DNA of 64,000 nt from NCBI RefSeq assembly GCF_964058985.1, contig NZ_OZ060379.1, forward strand, positions 186,001 through 250,000. The letters run 5' to 3'. The first letter of the stretch is position 1. Every line of letters starts with the position of its first letter. Below, one piece after another: positions 51,105 to 60,134 of this stretch. This DNA is from Buchnera aphidicola (Chaitophorus sp. 3695). GTDB taxonomy: Bacteria; Pseudomonadota; Gammaproteobacteria; Enterobacterales; Enterobacteriaceae. The notes beneath the pieces are model-generated. The model had not been told where the DNA came from, made no database searches, and saw only the letters and a list, made by a program, of their open reading frames with translations. A program made the position numbers and the translations under genes.

Positions 51105-52105
51105 GTTTTTCCTATTTTAGAGATATTTTTTATAAAATTATAAATTTTACCACTGTGAATAATTTTTAAAATATTTGTAGTATTTTTTTTTAAATTTTTT
51201 TCTCCAAAAATTTTTAATAAAATGGCTGTATTAATTGCTATTAATTCATTTTCTTCATTTGATCCTTGACCTTTAAAAATTTTTTTTAAAATTTTAAAGT
51301 TATCTTGTAAAGATCTTTTTCTAATATCTTTTTTTATTCTCCATGTTAAACCAAAATCTATAGGAGTATATGTTTTAGAATTAATTTTTTGATTTTTAAT
51401 TTCAATTAAGTAAGTTGGTTTATATAAAGTTGCTTCATCCGTTTTATCACTGTTAATTAAAAATATTTTTTTATATTTCATTTTCTTTATTATTTTTGCC
51501 ATAAAAAACATAATATCTTTACTATATGTTCCAATTACTGCTAATTTTGGTCGAGAAGGATTTAAAAGAGGACCGGCAATATTAAAAAAAGTTCTGATTT
51601 TTAATTCAGATCGAACTTGATGTACATTTCTAAATATAGGATTATATTTTTGTGCATTCAAAAAACAAATATTAAATTTTTTAAACATTTTTTGTGATAA
51701 TTTTGTAGACATTTGTGTATCAATATTAAAACATTTAAGTATGTTAGAAGATCCAGAACTACTAGTGATACTTTCGTTACAATGTTTAATAATTTTGAAT
51801 CCTAATAATGCTGCAATGAAAGCACTAGATGTAGAAATATTAATTCCGTTACTTGAATCTCCACCTGTACCTGCTATATCAGAATATTTGCATTTTGGAG
51901 AAGTAAATTTTTTAGTTAATTTCCAAGATGCTTGTATTAATCCTAATATTTCTCTTTTTTTAATTCCTTTTATTTTGATAGAGGTTATAATACTAGAAAT
52001 TTGTGATTGATTAAGCTTTTTTTTTCCAATTGAAAGCATTAATTTATACATTTCTTTGACTTGAAGATTTTTAGAACATAGTAATTTATTTAAAATTTTT
52101 TTCAT
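51101..52105 (-). CDS. trpD: Anthranilate phosphoribosyltransferase
   Basis: Joins anthranilate to PRPP. GTGGDSSNGINISTSSAF holds the PRPP-binding GTGGD motif, and FNIAGPLLNPSRP the anthranilate-site region. Length 334, monofunctional: the glutamine amidotransferase (TrpG) domain fused in E. coli is not present. trpE and trpG are not in the window; in Buchnera they are often on a plasmid. It is the first gene of the coupled trpDCBA operon, 132 bp after suhB, where I see no attenuator-like leader. Confidence 0.96.
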   Translation of the reverse strand: MKKILNKLLCSKNLQVKEMYKLMLSIGKKKLNQSQISSIITSIKIKGIKKREILGLIQASWKLTKKFTSPKCKYSDIAGTGGDSSNGINISTSSAFIAALLGFKIIKHCNESITSSSGSSNILKCFNIDTQMSTKLSQKMFKKFNICFLNAQKYNPIFRNVHQVRSELKIRTFFNIAGPLLNPSRPKLAVIGTYSKDIMFFMAKIIKKMKYKKIFLINSDKTDEATLYKPTYLIEIKNQKINSKTYTPIDFGLTWRIKKDIRKRSLQDNFKILKKIFKGQGSNEENELIAINTAILLKIFGEKNLKKNTTNILKIIHSGKIYNFIKNISKIGKT

Positions 52106-52237
52106 TGTGTTTTTTATATTTATTTATTGAATTAATATTTTTTTTAAAATATACATAATTTTTTTATTTTATATGAAAAAATATAAAAATAATTTATTTA
52201 ATAATTTAATTATAAAATTTATATAAAAATTATTTTT

Positions 52238-53011
52238 TTAGTATAATGATTTTATTTCTTTTAAAATTAATGAAAGAATTTTAGAATTATTTGCAATAAT
52301 TACTGTTTTATTATTGTAATCAAATCCACCTTTATAATCACTAATTATTCCTCCTGTTTCTTTGACATGTAAAATTCCTGAATAATAATTTTTCATTTGA
52401 AAATTTTGTTCAATTATGCAATCAATTTTTCCATTAGCCAAATATACTAAATCTAAAGGTATTAAACTAGTACTTCTAAAAGAAATTCCTTTTTTAAAAA
52501 TTTTTTTTAAAACGTTATAAAAAATATTATTTTTAAATAACATATAATTAATTTTTGCAGAAACAAAAATTTTTTTTAGTGCATATGTTTGTGAAGATCG
52601 CATTCTATGACCATTAATTTGTGCTCCATGACCGTTTACTGCTGTAAATAATTCATTTTTTAATGGATCATATATTACTGAAGAATGTATTTTTTTTTTT
52701 ATAAAAATTGTTATTGAAATACAAAAATTTGGAAATCTTTTTTTAAAGTTTTTTTTTCCATGAATAAGATTAACAATCCATGTTGGATTTTTAAATTTTC
52801 GTAATTTTAAATTATTGTAGTTAAATAATATATGATGCTGAAAATATGATTTTTTTATTAAGTTTATAATAACATTTTTTGTTTTATAAATTTCTTTTTG
52901 CAAAATATCTTCATTTTTTAAGTAATTAAATGTACTTTTGTCATACGCTTGAATAATATTATTACCTCCTTTTATAGCTGCTTGAACGGCTATATTTAAT
53001 ATAGGATGCAT
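52238..53011 (-). CDS. suhB: SuhB-like protein with lost phosphatase active site
   Basis: Aligns over its whole 257 residues with E. coli SuhB, an inositol-monophosphatase-fold protein that is also a subunit of the rRNA antitermination complex. Framework motifs are kept: MHPILNIAVQAA, YDPLKNELFTAV, GAQINGHRMRSS, KETGGIISDYKGG. All four metal ligands of the enzyme are replaced: E67 by N64, D84 by N81, D87 by H84, D212 by N208, and the DPLDGTTNF motif reads NLIHGKKNF. Phosphatase activity is therefore unlikely. The open, full-length frame argues for a retained non-catalytic role. It lies upstream of trpD in the same direction. Confidence 0.88.
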   Translation of the reverse strand: MHPILNIAVQAAIKGGNNIIQAYDKSTFNYLKNEDILQKEIYKTKNVIINLIKKSYFQHHILFNYNNLKLRKFKNPTWIVNLIHGKKNFKKRFPNFCISITIFIKKKIHSSVIYDPLKNELFTAVNGHGAQINGHRMRSSQTYALKKIFVSAKINYMLFKNNIFYNVLKKIFKKGISFRSTSLIPLDLVYLANGKIDCIIEQNFQMKNYYSGILHVKETGGIISDYKGGFDYNNKTVIIANNSKILSLILKEIKSLY

Positions 53012-53252
53012 TTTTTTTCCCTATGTTTGATAAAATTAAAAAAATATTATTTGATAATATAAAAGTCGTTATATAATAATGAAATTATTAAATTAAAGTT
53101 TTTTCATAATTTTATTTACTTTTGTATTTCTTATATAAAAATATCTATATAATTTAATTGTATCAAGTTTTTTATGTTATTTATTTTTTTTCTAAAATAT
53201 ATTAAAAAATATATTTTTTAGTATTAATTTTTTATACAAGAGATTATATATT

Positions 53253-54539
53253 ATGATTAAAAAAATACGATTAATAAGAGGAATGCATGATTATCTTCCT
53301 GAAGAATTATATTTTTGGGAATATACTGAAAATATTTTAAAAAAAATATTTAAAAATTATGGCTATAACGAAATTAGATTACCAATATTAGAAAATACTC
53401 AATTATTTAAGAAATCTATTGGAGAGGTTACTGATATTATAGAAAAAGAAATGTATACATTTCTTGATCGTAAAAAACAAAGTATTACATTACGTCCGGA
53501 AGCTACAGCTAGTTGTGCAAGAGCTGTTTTAGAAAACAATCTTTTAAAAAATATTCATCAAAGATTTTGGTATTTTGGACCAATGTTTAGATATGAAAGA
53601 CCTCAAAAAGGACGTTATAGACAATTTTATCAATTTGGTTGCGAAGTTTATGGTTTAAGTGATCCTTCTATAGATTTAGAATTAATTATACTTTTATACC
53701 GTTGTTGGAAAAATTTGAAAATAAATAAAAAAGTTTTTTTAGAAATAAATTCTATTGGAAGTATTCAATCTCGTGAAAAATATAAAATTGATTTGATAAC
53801 TTTTTTAAAATCTAATATAAACTCTTTAGATGTAGAGTCTAAAAATAGATTATATACTAATCCTTTACGAATTTTAGATAGTAAAAATTTAAATGTACAA
53901 AATTTATTGAAAAATGCTCCAAGTTTATTAGATTATATCGATAATAATTCTAAAAATCATTTTCAAAATTTATGTTTTTTAATAAAAGAAATGAAAATTC
54001 CTTTTGTAGTAAATAAAAATTTAATTAGAGGATTAGATTATTATAATAGTATTGTATTTGAATGGAAATATAAAAGTAAAAAATTAGGTTTACAGAATAC
54101 TATTTGTGCTGGAGGACGTTATGATAATTTAATTAATATTTTAGGAGGTCCATCTACACCTGCGTTAGGATTTGCAATTGGTATGGAGCGTTTAATATAT
54201 GTTTTAAAACAAAATAAAAAAAAGATAAATACAAATTTAATCAATGATGTTTATATAATTTCTAATATACAAGAGAATAAGATTTTATGTATTAAATATG
54301 CAGAAAAAATTAGAAATTTTTTTAATAAATTAAAAATTATTCAAGATTTTAATCTGGGATCTATTAAAAAAAAAATAATTCGAGCAAAAAAATTTCAATC
54401 AAAGGTTATTATAATTATAAATAAATATACATTAATTAATAATGTAATTGAAATTCGATATTTTCATACTAATAAAGTAAAAATAGTACATATAAAAAAA
54501 ATTATTCAAATATTAGAAAAATTTTTCAATAAAAATTAA
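53253..54539 (+). CDS. hisS: Histidyl-tRNA synthetase
   Basis: Class II synthetase charging tRNA-His. Opens IRLIRGMHDYLPEE (the RGMxD family start); motif 2 is TLRPEATASCARAV; the histidine-binding RGLDYYNSIVFEW and motif 3 LGFAIGMERLIYVL follow, then the anticodon domain. Length 428 (424 in E. coli). AAGAGATTATATATT precedes the ATG. ispG and rlmN, which normally lie upstream, are absent: only 241 bp separate it from the divergent suhB. Confidence 0.96.
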   Translation: MIKKIRLIRGMHDYLPEELYFWEYTENILKKIFKNYGYNEIRLPILENTQLFKKSIGEVTDIIEKEMYTFLDRKKQSITLRPEATASCARAVLENNLLKNIHQRFWYFGPMFRYERPQKGRYRQFYQFGCEVYGLSDPSIDLELIILLYRCWKNLKINKKVFLEINSIGSIQSREKYKIDLITFLKSNINSLDVESKNRLYTNPLRILDSKNLNVQNLLKNAPSLLDYIDNNSKNHFQNLCFLIKEMKIPFVVNKNLIRGLDYYNSIVFEWKYKSKKLGLQNTICAGGRYDNLINILGGPSTPALGFAIGMERLIYVLKQNKKKINTNLINDVYIISNIQENKILCIKYAEKIRNFFNKLKIIQDFNLGSIKKKIIRAKKFQSKVIIIINKYTLINNVIEIRYFHTNKVKIVHIKKIIQILEKFFNKN

Positions 54540-54593
54540 TATATTTAAATTTGATTAAAAATTTTTAACATATAAAAAATAAGGATTTAAAAA

Positions 54594-55847
54594 ATGTATT
54601 TTCATCAAAATAAAAATTTTAAACATGATAAAAAATTATGGAATTTAATATATAAAGAAAGTCAAAGACAAAATGAAAATATTACTTTAATAGCTTCAGA
54701 AAATTATGTTACTTCAGAAATAATGCAAGCTCAAGGTTCTATTTTAACAAATAAATATGCTGAAGGATATCCAGATCATCGTTATTATGGAGGATGCAAA
54801 TATGTAGATAAAATAGAAAAATTAGCAATTTATAGAGCTAAAAAATTATTTAAAGCTAATTACGCAAATGTACAACCTCATTCTGGTTCTCAAGCAAATT
54901 TTGCTGTTTATAATGCTCTTTTGAAACCAGGAGACTTGATTTTAGGAATGAATTTAACTGATGGAGGTCATTTAACACATGGATCTTCAGTAAATTTTTC
55001 TGGAAAAATATATAAATCTATATCTTATAAATTAAATAAATTTGAAAAAATTGATTATTCAAATATAAAATTTTTAGCAAAAAAATATCAACCTAAAGCG
55101 ATTATTGGTGGTTTTTCTTCTTATTCAGGAAAATGTAATTGGAAAAAAATGAGAAAAATAGCTGATGAAATTCAAGCTTATTTAATTGTAGACATTGCTC
55201 ATGTTGCTGGATTGATCGCTACTAAATTATATCCAAGTCCTATAAATTATGCACATGTAGTTACTACTACTACACATAAAACACTTTCTGGGCCACGAGG
55301 AGGTTTAATATTATCTAATGAAAATGATATTTTATTATATAAAAAATTAGATAAATCAATTTTTCCGGGATCTCAAGGTGGTCCATTAATGCATGTTATA
55401 GCAGCTAAAGCTATTGCATTTAAAAATGCTATGAGTCGATCTTTTAAAAAATATCAAAAACAAATTTTAAAAAATGCAAAAGTAATGTCAAAATATTTTT
55501 TAAAAAAAAATTTTGAGATAATTTCTAATGGAACGCATAATCATTTATTTATTTTAAATCTTACTAAAAAAAATATTACAGGAAAAGATGCAGAAAATTT
55601 TTTAAGTTTATCAAATATTATAGTAAATAAAAATACTATACCAAATGATTTAAAAAATCCTTTTATTACTTCAGGTATTCGTATTGGAACTCCAGCTATT
55701 ACAAATCGAGGAATAAAAGAATCAGAATCAGAAGAAATTGCTTATTTCATTACAATATTATTAAATAATTTTAAAAATTATAATATAAGTACTAAAATTC
55801 AAAAAAATATATTAAAAATTTGTCAGACATATCCAATTTATTTGTAA
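54594..55847 (+). CDS. glyA: Serine hydroxymethyltransferase
   Basis: PLP enzyme converting serine to glycine with transfer of a one-carbon unit to tetrahydrofolate. The PLP lysine is in [16 protein letters not shown] near residue 229; [10 protein letters not shown] and [14 protein letters not shown] open the protein. Length 417, exactly as in E. coli. AAGGA lies before the ATG. Follows hisS by 54 bp. Confidence 0.97.
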   Translation: MYFHQNKNFKHDKKLWNLIYKESQRQNENITLIASENYVTSEIMQAQGSILTNKYAEGYPDHRYYGGCKYVDKIEKLAIYRAKKLFKANYANVQPHSGSQANFAVYNALLKPGDLILGMNLTDGGHLTHGSSVNFSGKIYKSISYKLNKFEKIDYSNIKFLAKKYQPKAIIGGFSSYSGKCNWKKMRKIADEIQAYLIVDIAHVAGLIATKLYPSPINYAHVVTTTTHKTLSGPRGGLILSNENDILLYKKLDKSIFPGSQGGPLMHVIAAKAIAFKNAMSRSFKKYQKQILKNAKVMSKYFLKKNFEIISNGTHNHLFILNLTKKNITGKDAENFLSLSNIIVNKNTIPNDLKNPFITSGIRIGTPAITNRGIKESESEEIAYFITILLNNFKNYNISTKIQKNILKICQTYPIYL

Positions 55848-55857
55848 TTTTTGAATA

Positions 55858-56538
55858 TTAAATAAATAATATATTTAATTTAAGATTTTTAAAATTAATT
55901 TTATTATTTTTTAAAAATTTTACTTCTCCAATAAATGGTATATTTAATTTTTTTTTTAAATATGTAATATATTCTTGATAATATATTTCTTTTTTTTTAT
56001 AAATATGATTTGCAATCCATCCTAAACATTTTAATTTAGAATTTATAATAGCATTTTTGGTTAAAATAGCATGATTTATACATCCCATTTTAATAGCAAC
56101 AACAATTAATACTGGTAATTTTTCTAAAATTACCCAATCTGAAAATTTTTTCTTATTAGATAAAGGAGTATGCCATCCTCCTGCTCCTTCTATTAAGATC
56201 CAATTTGAATCTTTAGAAATTTTTTTTAATCCATGAGACATTTTTTTAAAACTAATTTTTTTTTTATTAAGTTTACTAGAAATATGTGGAGGAATAGATT
56301 GATTAAAATTTATAGGATTAATCTTTTTTAAAGAAAAGTTTTTAAAACTGTATTTATTTAATAAGTATGCATCTTGATTAAATTTTTGAGTATTTTTTAT
56401 AATTGTTAATCCAGATGAAACAGGTTTATATCCTACAGATTTAAATCCTAATTTCTGTGCTTTTTTTAATAAAATACAACTAATAAAAGTTTTTCCAACA
56501 TTAGTATCAGTTCCTGTAATAAAAAATTTTTTTTTCAT
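55858..56538 (-). CDS. bioD: Dethiobiotin synthetase
   Basis: ATP-dependent closure of the ureido ring to form dethiobiotin. The P-loop FITGTDTNVGKTFIS begins at residue 6; the second conserved region is ILIEGAGGWHTPLS. Length 226 (E. coli 225). It follows bioB in the same direction across a 142-bp gap containing a hairpin; bioF and bioC, which lie between bioB and bioD in E. coli, are missing. Confidence 0.95.
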   Translation of the reverse strand: MKKKFFITGTDTNVGKTFISCILLKKAQKLGFKSVGYKPVSSGLTIIKNTQKFNQDAYLLNKYSFKNFSLKKINPINFNQSIPPHISSKLNKKKISFKKMSHGLKKISKDSNWILIEGAGGWHTPLSNKKKFSDWVILEKLPVLIVVAIKMGCINHAILTKNAIINSKLKCLGWIANHIYKKKEIYYQEYITYLKKKLNIPFIGEVKFLKNNKINFKNLKLNILFI

Positions 56539-56592
56539 ATTTTAATTAAAATTTTTTAAAAAATTTATTATATAACTTAAAATTTAGTAATT

Positions 56593-56639
56593 TTATGCTA
56601 AACTTAATGAAATATTTTATATATTTAAGTTTAACATAA
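56593..56639 (-). promoter_or_regulatory. 15-bp hairpin between bioB and bioD
   Basis: TTATGCTAAACTTAA (56593-56607) faces TTAAGTTTAACATAA (56625-56639) around a 17-nt loop. The one difference is a C-A mismatch on the plus strand but a G-U pair in the RNA of the bio genes, so the fold is complete only in the sense transcript. It could attenuate, terminate or protect the message. Confidence 0.55.
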
Positions 56640-56680
56640 GTATTTTGTAATAATTAAAAATTTTTTATATGAACATTATA

Positions 56681-57682
56681 TTATTTTTCTAAAGCATTAT
56701 AAAATAAATTTTTATTATAATTTATATCATTTAATTTAAATTTTAATTTTTCTGGTTTTAAATTTAATTTTTTAAATAATTTAATATCTTTTTTTTCACT
56801 TTGATTTTTTGTAGTTAAAAGTTTACAACCGTAAAAAATAGAGTTAGCTCCAACCATAAAACACATTGCTTGTGTTTGAAAATTCATTTTTTCTCGTCCA
56901 GCAGAAAGTCTAATATATGATTTAGGCATCATAATTCTAGCAATAGCTATAATTTTAATAAAATCAAAATCATTTACTTTTTTATTTTTTTCTAATGGAG
57001 TTCCAGGAACTTTTACTAACATATTTATAGGTATACTTTCAGGTGGTTTAGGAAGATTAGATAATTCCATTAAAAATTCTATTCGATCTTGAATTTTTTC
57101 TCCTAATCCTATAATACCTCCAGAACAAATTTTTATTCCAGAATTTCTAATATTTTTTAAAGTGTTTAATCTACTTTGATATGTTCGTGTAGAAATTATT
57201 TTAGAATAGAAATTTTTAGAAGTATCTATATTATGATTATAAAAATCTAGACCAGCATTATATAATTTTTGCGCTTGATTTTCCGTTAATTCTCCTAATG
57301 TCATACAAGTCTCTAATCCTAAATTTTTTACTTTTTTAATAATTTTTTCTAAATATGGAATATCTTTTTCTTTAGGATTTTTCCATGCTGCTCCCATGCA
57401 AAATCGGCTAGCTCCTATTTTTTTAGCTTTTTTTGCAGCTTTCATAATTTTACTTTTATTAAGTAAAGGTTTGTTCTTTAAATTAGTAGAATGTCTTGCA
57501 CTTTGAGGACAGTATTTACAATCTTCAGGACATAAACCTGTTTTTATAGATAACAATGTGCTAATTTGTATTCTATTTGGATCAAAATATTTACGATGTA
57601 TTTTTTGAGCTTGATATATTAAATCAAAAAATGGTTTTTGAAAAAGTTCTTGAGTATCTTCTAAAGTCCAACGTAAGTTCAT
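56681..57682 (-). CDS. bioB: Biotin synthase (radical SAM)
   Basis: Inserts sulfur into dethiobiotin. The radical-SAM cluster motif [11 protein letters not shown] is near residue 53; [11 protein letters not shown], the second-cluster cysteine region and [18 protein letters not shown] are conserved. Length 333 (346 in E. coli; the variable C-terminus is shorter). It diverges from bioA with 87 bp between starts, the E. coli arrangement, but no BirA operator could be found there. Confidence 0.96.
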   Translation of the reverse strand: MNLRWTLEDTQELFQKPFFDLIYQAQKIHRKYFDPNRIQISTLLSIKTGLCPEDCKYCPQSARHSTNLKNKPLLNKSKIMKAAKKAKKIGASRFCMGAAWKNPKEKDIPYLEKIIKKVKNLGLETCMTLGELTENQAQKLYNAGLDFYNHNIDTSKNFYSKIISTRTYQSRLNTLKNIRNSGIKICSGGIIGLGEKIQDRIEFLMELSNLPKPPESIPINMLVKVPGTPLEKNKKVNDFDFIKIIAIARIMMPKSYIRLSAGREKMNFQTQAMCFMVGANSIFYGCKLLTTKNQSEKKDIKLFKKLNLKPEKLKFKLNDINYNKNLFYNALEK

Positions 57683-57769
57683 ATATTCTCCAAAATAAAT
57701 GTATTTTTTAAAGAAAAAGATTATAATTTATTAATATTTAAATTTATCTAAAAAAAAAATAAAAATAAT

Positions 57770-59068
57770 ATGAATAAAATAGATTTATTATTTGATAAAA
57801 AGCATATTTGGCATCCTTATGAATCAATTACAGGTCAAAGTAATTGTTTTTTAGTAACTTCTGCAAAAGGAGTTTTTTTGAAGTTATCTAACGGAAAAAA
57901 AATAATTGATGGAATGTCTTCTTGGTGGTCTGCAATACATGGTTATAATAATAAAAGGTTAAATAAAGCTTTAAAAAAACAAATAAAAAAAATGTCTCAT
58001 ATTATGTTTGGAGGAATTACACATAAACCTGCAATATCATTATGTCGTAAATTATTACAAATAACACCTAAAAATTTAGATTGTATTTTTTTAGCTGATT
58101 CTGGATCTGTTGCTATAGAAATAGCTATTAAAATGACTTTACAATATTGGAATTCTTTAAACATTAATAAAAAAAAATTTTTAACAATTAAAAACGGTTA
58201 TCATGGAGATACATTTTTTGCTATTTCAGTTTCAGATCCTATAAATTCCTATCATAAAATATACAATAATGTGATACCAAAAAATATTTTTGCAGAAGCT
58301 CCTTCTTTATCTTTTTATGATGTTTGGAATGATATTGATTTTAAATCTTTTGAAAATTTAATATATAAAAATCATAAAAAACTTGCTGGAGTAATTTTAG
58401 AACCTATTGTACAAGGTGCAGGAGGAATGAAATTTTATCATCCTAATTATTTAAAAAATGTAAGAAAATTATGTAATTTATACAATATTCCTTTAATTAT
58501 AGATGAAATTGCAACTGGTTTTGGAAGAACTGGAAAATTTTTTGCATCAGAATATTCTAATATTTCTGGAGATATATTATGTATTGGAAAATCATTAACA
58601 GCAGGTATGTTAACATTATCAGCTGTTTTAACTACACGACATATTGCAGATGTAATTAGTAAGAGTAAAACACAATGTTTAATGCATGGTCCAACTTATA
58701 TGGGAAATCCATTAGCTTGTGCTGTTGCAAATGAAAATATTAACATATTAAAAGAAAATAAATGGAAAAAAAAAGTAAAAAATATAGAACTAGAACTAAA
58801 AAAAAATTTAGAAAATTTATCTAATCATCCTAAAGTTTTTAATGTAAGAATATTAGGAGCAATTGGAGTAGTAGAATGTTTATATTTAATTAAGATAAAA
58901 AATATGCAAGATTTTTTTATCAAAAATAATGTTTGGCTCAAACCATTTAGAAATTTGATTTATACTACTCCTGCATATATTATTGATAAAGATAGTTTAC
59001 AAAAAATTACTCAAATTATTGCTTTATCTTTAGATACAGATAATTTTATATATCATAGTAAAATTTAA
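57770..59068 (+). CDS. bioA: Adenosylmethionine-8-amino-7-oxononanoate aminotransferase
   Basis: PLP transaminase making 7,8-diaminopelargonic acid, with SAM as the amino donor. HIWHPYESITG and GMSSWWSAIHGYNN form the substrate site; IIDEIATGFGRTGKFFA precedes the PLP lysine in GKSLTAGMLTLS; HGPTYMGNPLACAVA follows. Length 432 (429 in E. coli). Its stop lies 2 bp from the stop of the convergent pgl. Confidence 0.96.
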   Translation: MNKIDLLFDKKHIWHPYESITGQSNCFLVTSAKGVFLKLSNGKKIIDGMSSWWSAIHGYNNKRLNKALKKQIKKMSHIMFGGITHKPAISLCRKLLQITPKNLDCIFLADSGSVAIEIAIKMTLQYWNSLNINKKKFLTIKNGYHGDTFFAISVSDPINSYHKIYNNVIPKNIFAEAPSLSFYDVWNDIDFKSFENLIYKNHKKLAGVILEPIVQGAGGMKFYHPNYLKNVRKLCNLYNIPLIIDEIATGFGRTGKFFASEYSNISGDILCIGKSLTAGMLTLSAVLTTRHIADVISKSKTQCLMHGPTYMGNPLACAVANENINILKENKWKKKVKNIELELKKNLENLSNHPKVFNVRILGAIGVVECLYLIKIKNMQDFFIKNNVWLKPFRNLIYTTPAYIIDKDSLQKITQIIALSLDTDNFIYHSKI

Positions 59069-59070
59069 TT

Positions 59071-60084
59071 TTATAACAATAATATTTCAATCCATAAAGG
59101 TTCTGTCATAGTTAAAAAATTTAATTTTTTATTTAAAAAACCATTTTTTTTATTTATAGAATATATAGATACAGAATTTGATTTTTGACCTGAAACAATT
59201 AGATATTTTCCTTTGTTATCAATGTTAAAACTACGAGGTTGTTTTTCAGTTTTATAAATTTTTATAAATTTTATTATTCCTGTATTCGGATTTATTTGAA
59301 ATAACGAAAGTGTACTTGTTGCTCTTTCAGAAGCATATAAAAATAAACCACAAGGAGTAATATGTATATCTGCTGCCCATTTTTTTTTAAAAAAGACAGG
59401 TATAATATTTATTTTTTGTATATATTGATCGGTATCTTTATTATAAATTATTTTTTTTATATCCCATACAATAATTGTACTATTTAATTCATTAAGAACA
59501 TATAAATATTTATTATTTGGATGAATAGCTAAATGTCTTGGTCCAAAATTTTTTTTATGATGTAAAATATTTGTATTTGTTTTAAATAATTTATTAATAT
59601 TTTCAATATTATAAATAAATATTTTATTTAATTTTAAAGCAGTAAAAAACAAAAATTGATTAGATTTATCTATAATAGAAGCATGACAACCTAACATTTT
59701 TGTTTTAAATTTATATATTTTTTTTGGTATTCCATTTGAATCTAATAAATGACAACTAATAGAATTATTTCCATAAGAACTATTAAATAAATATTTTTCA
59801 TCTTGATCAATGCAAATATGATTTGGATTACCATATGTTTTTATTTTATTATTTATTTTTAATAATCCGTTATGATTAATATCATATGTTATAATTTGCG
59901 CTTCATTTCTAATTCCAGCATATAGTTTTTTTTTTTGTATAGATAATTTAATAGGTTGAATCTCATTATATGTATATATTTCTTGAATTTTTTTAATTTT
60001 TTTTAATGAATTAAATTCAAATACTTCAATTGTATTTTTTTTAGGAATAGAAACATAAATAATATATTTTTTGATTTTTTTCAT
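59071..60084 (-). CDS. pgl: 6-phosphogluconolactonase (beta-propeller type)
   Basis: Hydrolyses 6-phosphogluconolactone in the oxidative pentose phosphate pathway. The 337-residue protein is a seven-bladed propeller like E. coli YbhE/Pgl (331): IYVSIPKKNTIEVFEF at the start, FGPRHLAIHPNNKYLYVLNE near 175 and PRSFNIDNKGKYLIVSGQ near 285. Position between bioA and mfd matches the Buchnera order. Repeated HP-N-K-YLY units are visible in several blades. Confidence 0.93.
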   Translation of the reverse strand: MKKIKKYIIYVSIPKKNTIEVFEFNSLKKIKKIQEIYTYNEIQPIKLSIQKKKLYAGIRNEAQIITYDINHNGLLKINNKIKTYGNPNHICIDQDEKYLFNSSYGNNSISCHLLDSNGIPKKIYKFKTKMLGCHASIIDKSNQFLFFTALKLNKIFIYNIENINKLFKTNTNILHHKKNFGPRHLAIHPNNKYLYVLNELNSTIIVWDIKKIIYNKDTDQYIQKINIIPVFFKKKWAADIHITPCGLFLYASERATSTLSLFQINPNTGIIKFIKIYKTEKQPRSFNIDNKGKYLIVSGQKSNSVSIYSINKKNGFLNKKLNFLTMTEPLWIEILLL

Positions 60085-60134
60085 TTTATTTAGTTTTTTT
60101 TAATCTTAAGTTATAAATATAATTTTTTAATATC

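Noticed and set aside
52106-52237. Tryptophan attenuator or leader peptide before trpD
   Set aside because: No run of Trp codons, competing stems or T-run terminator in these 132 bp.
57683-57769. BirA operator between bioB and bioA
   Set aside because: I looked for the TTGTAAACC dyad expected from E. coli; nothing similar is present in these 87 bp.
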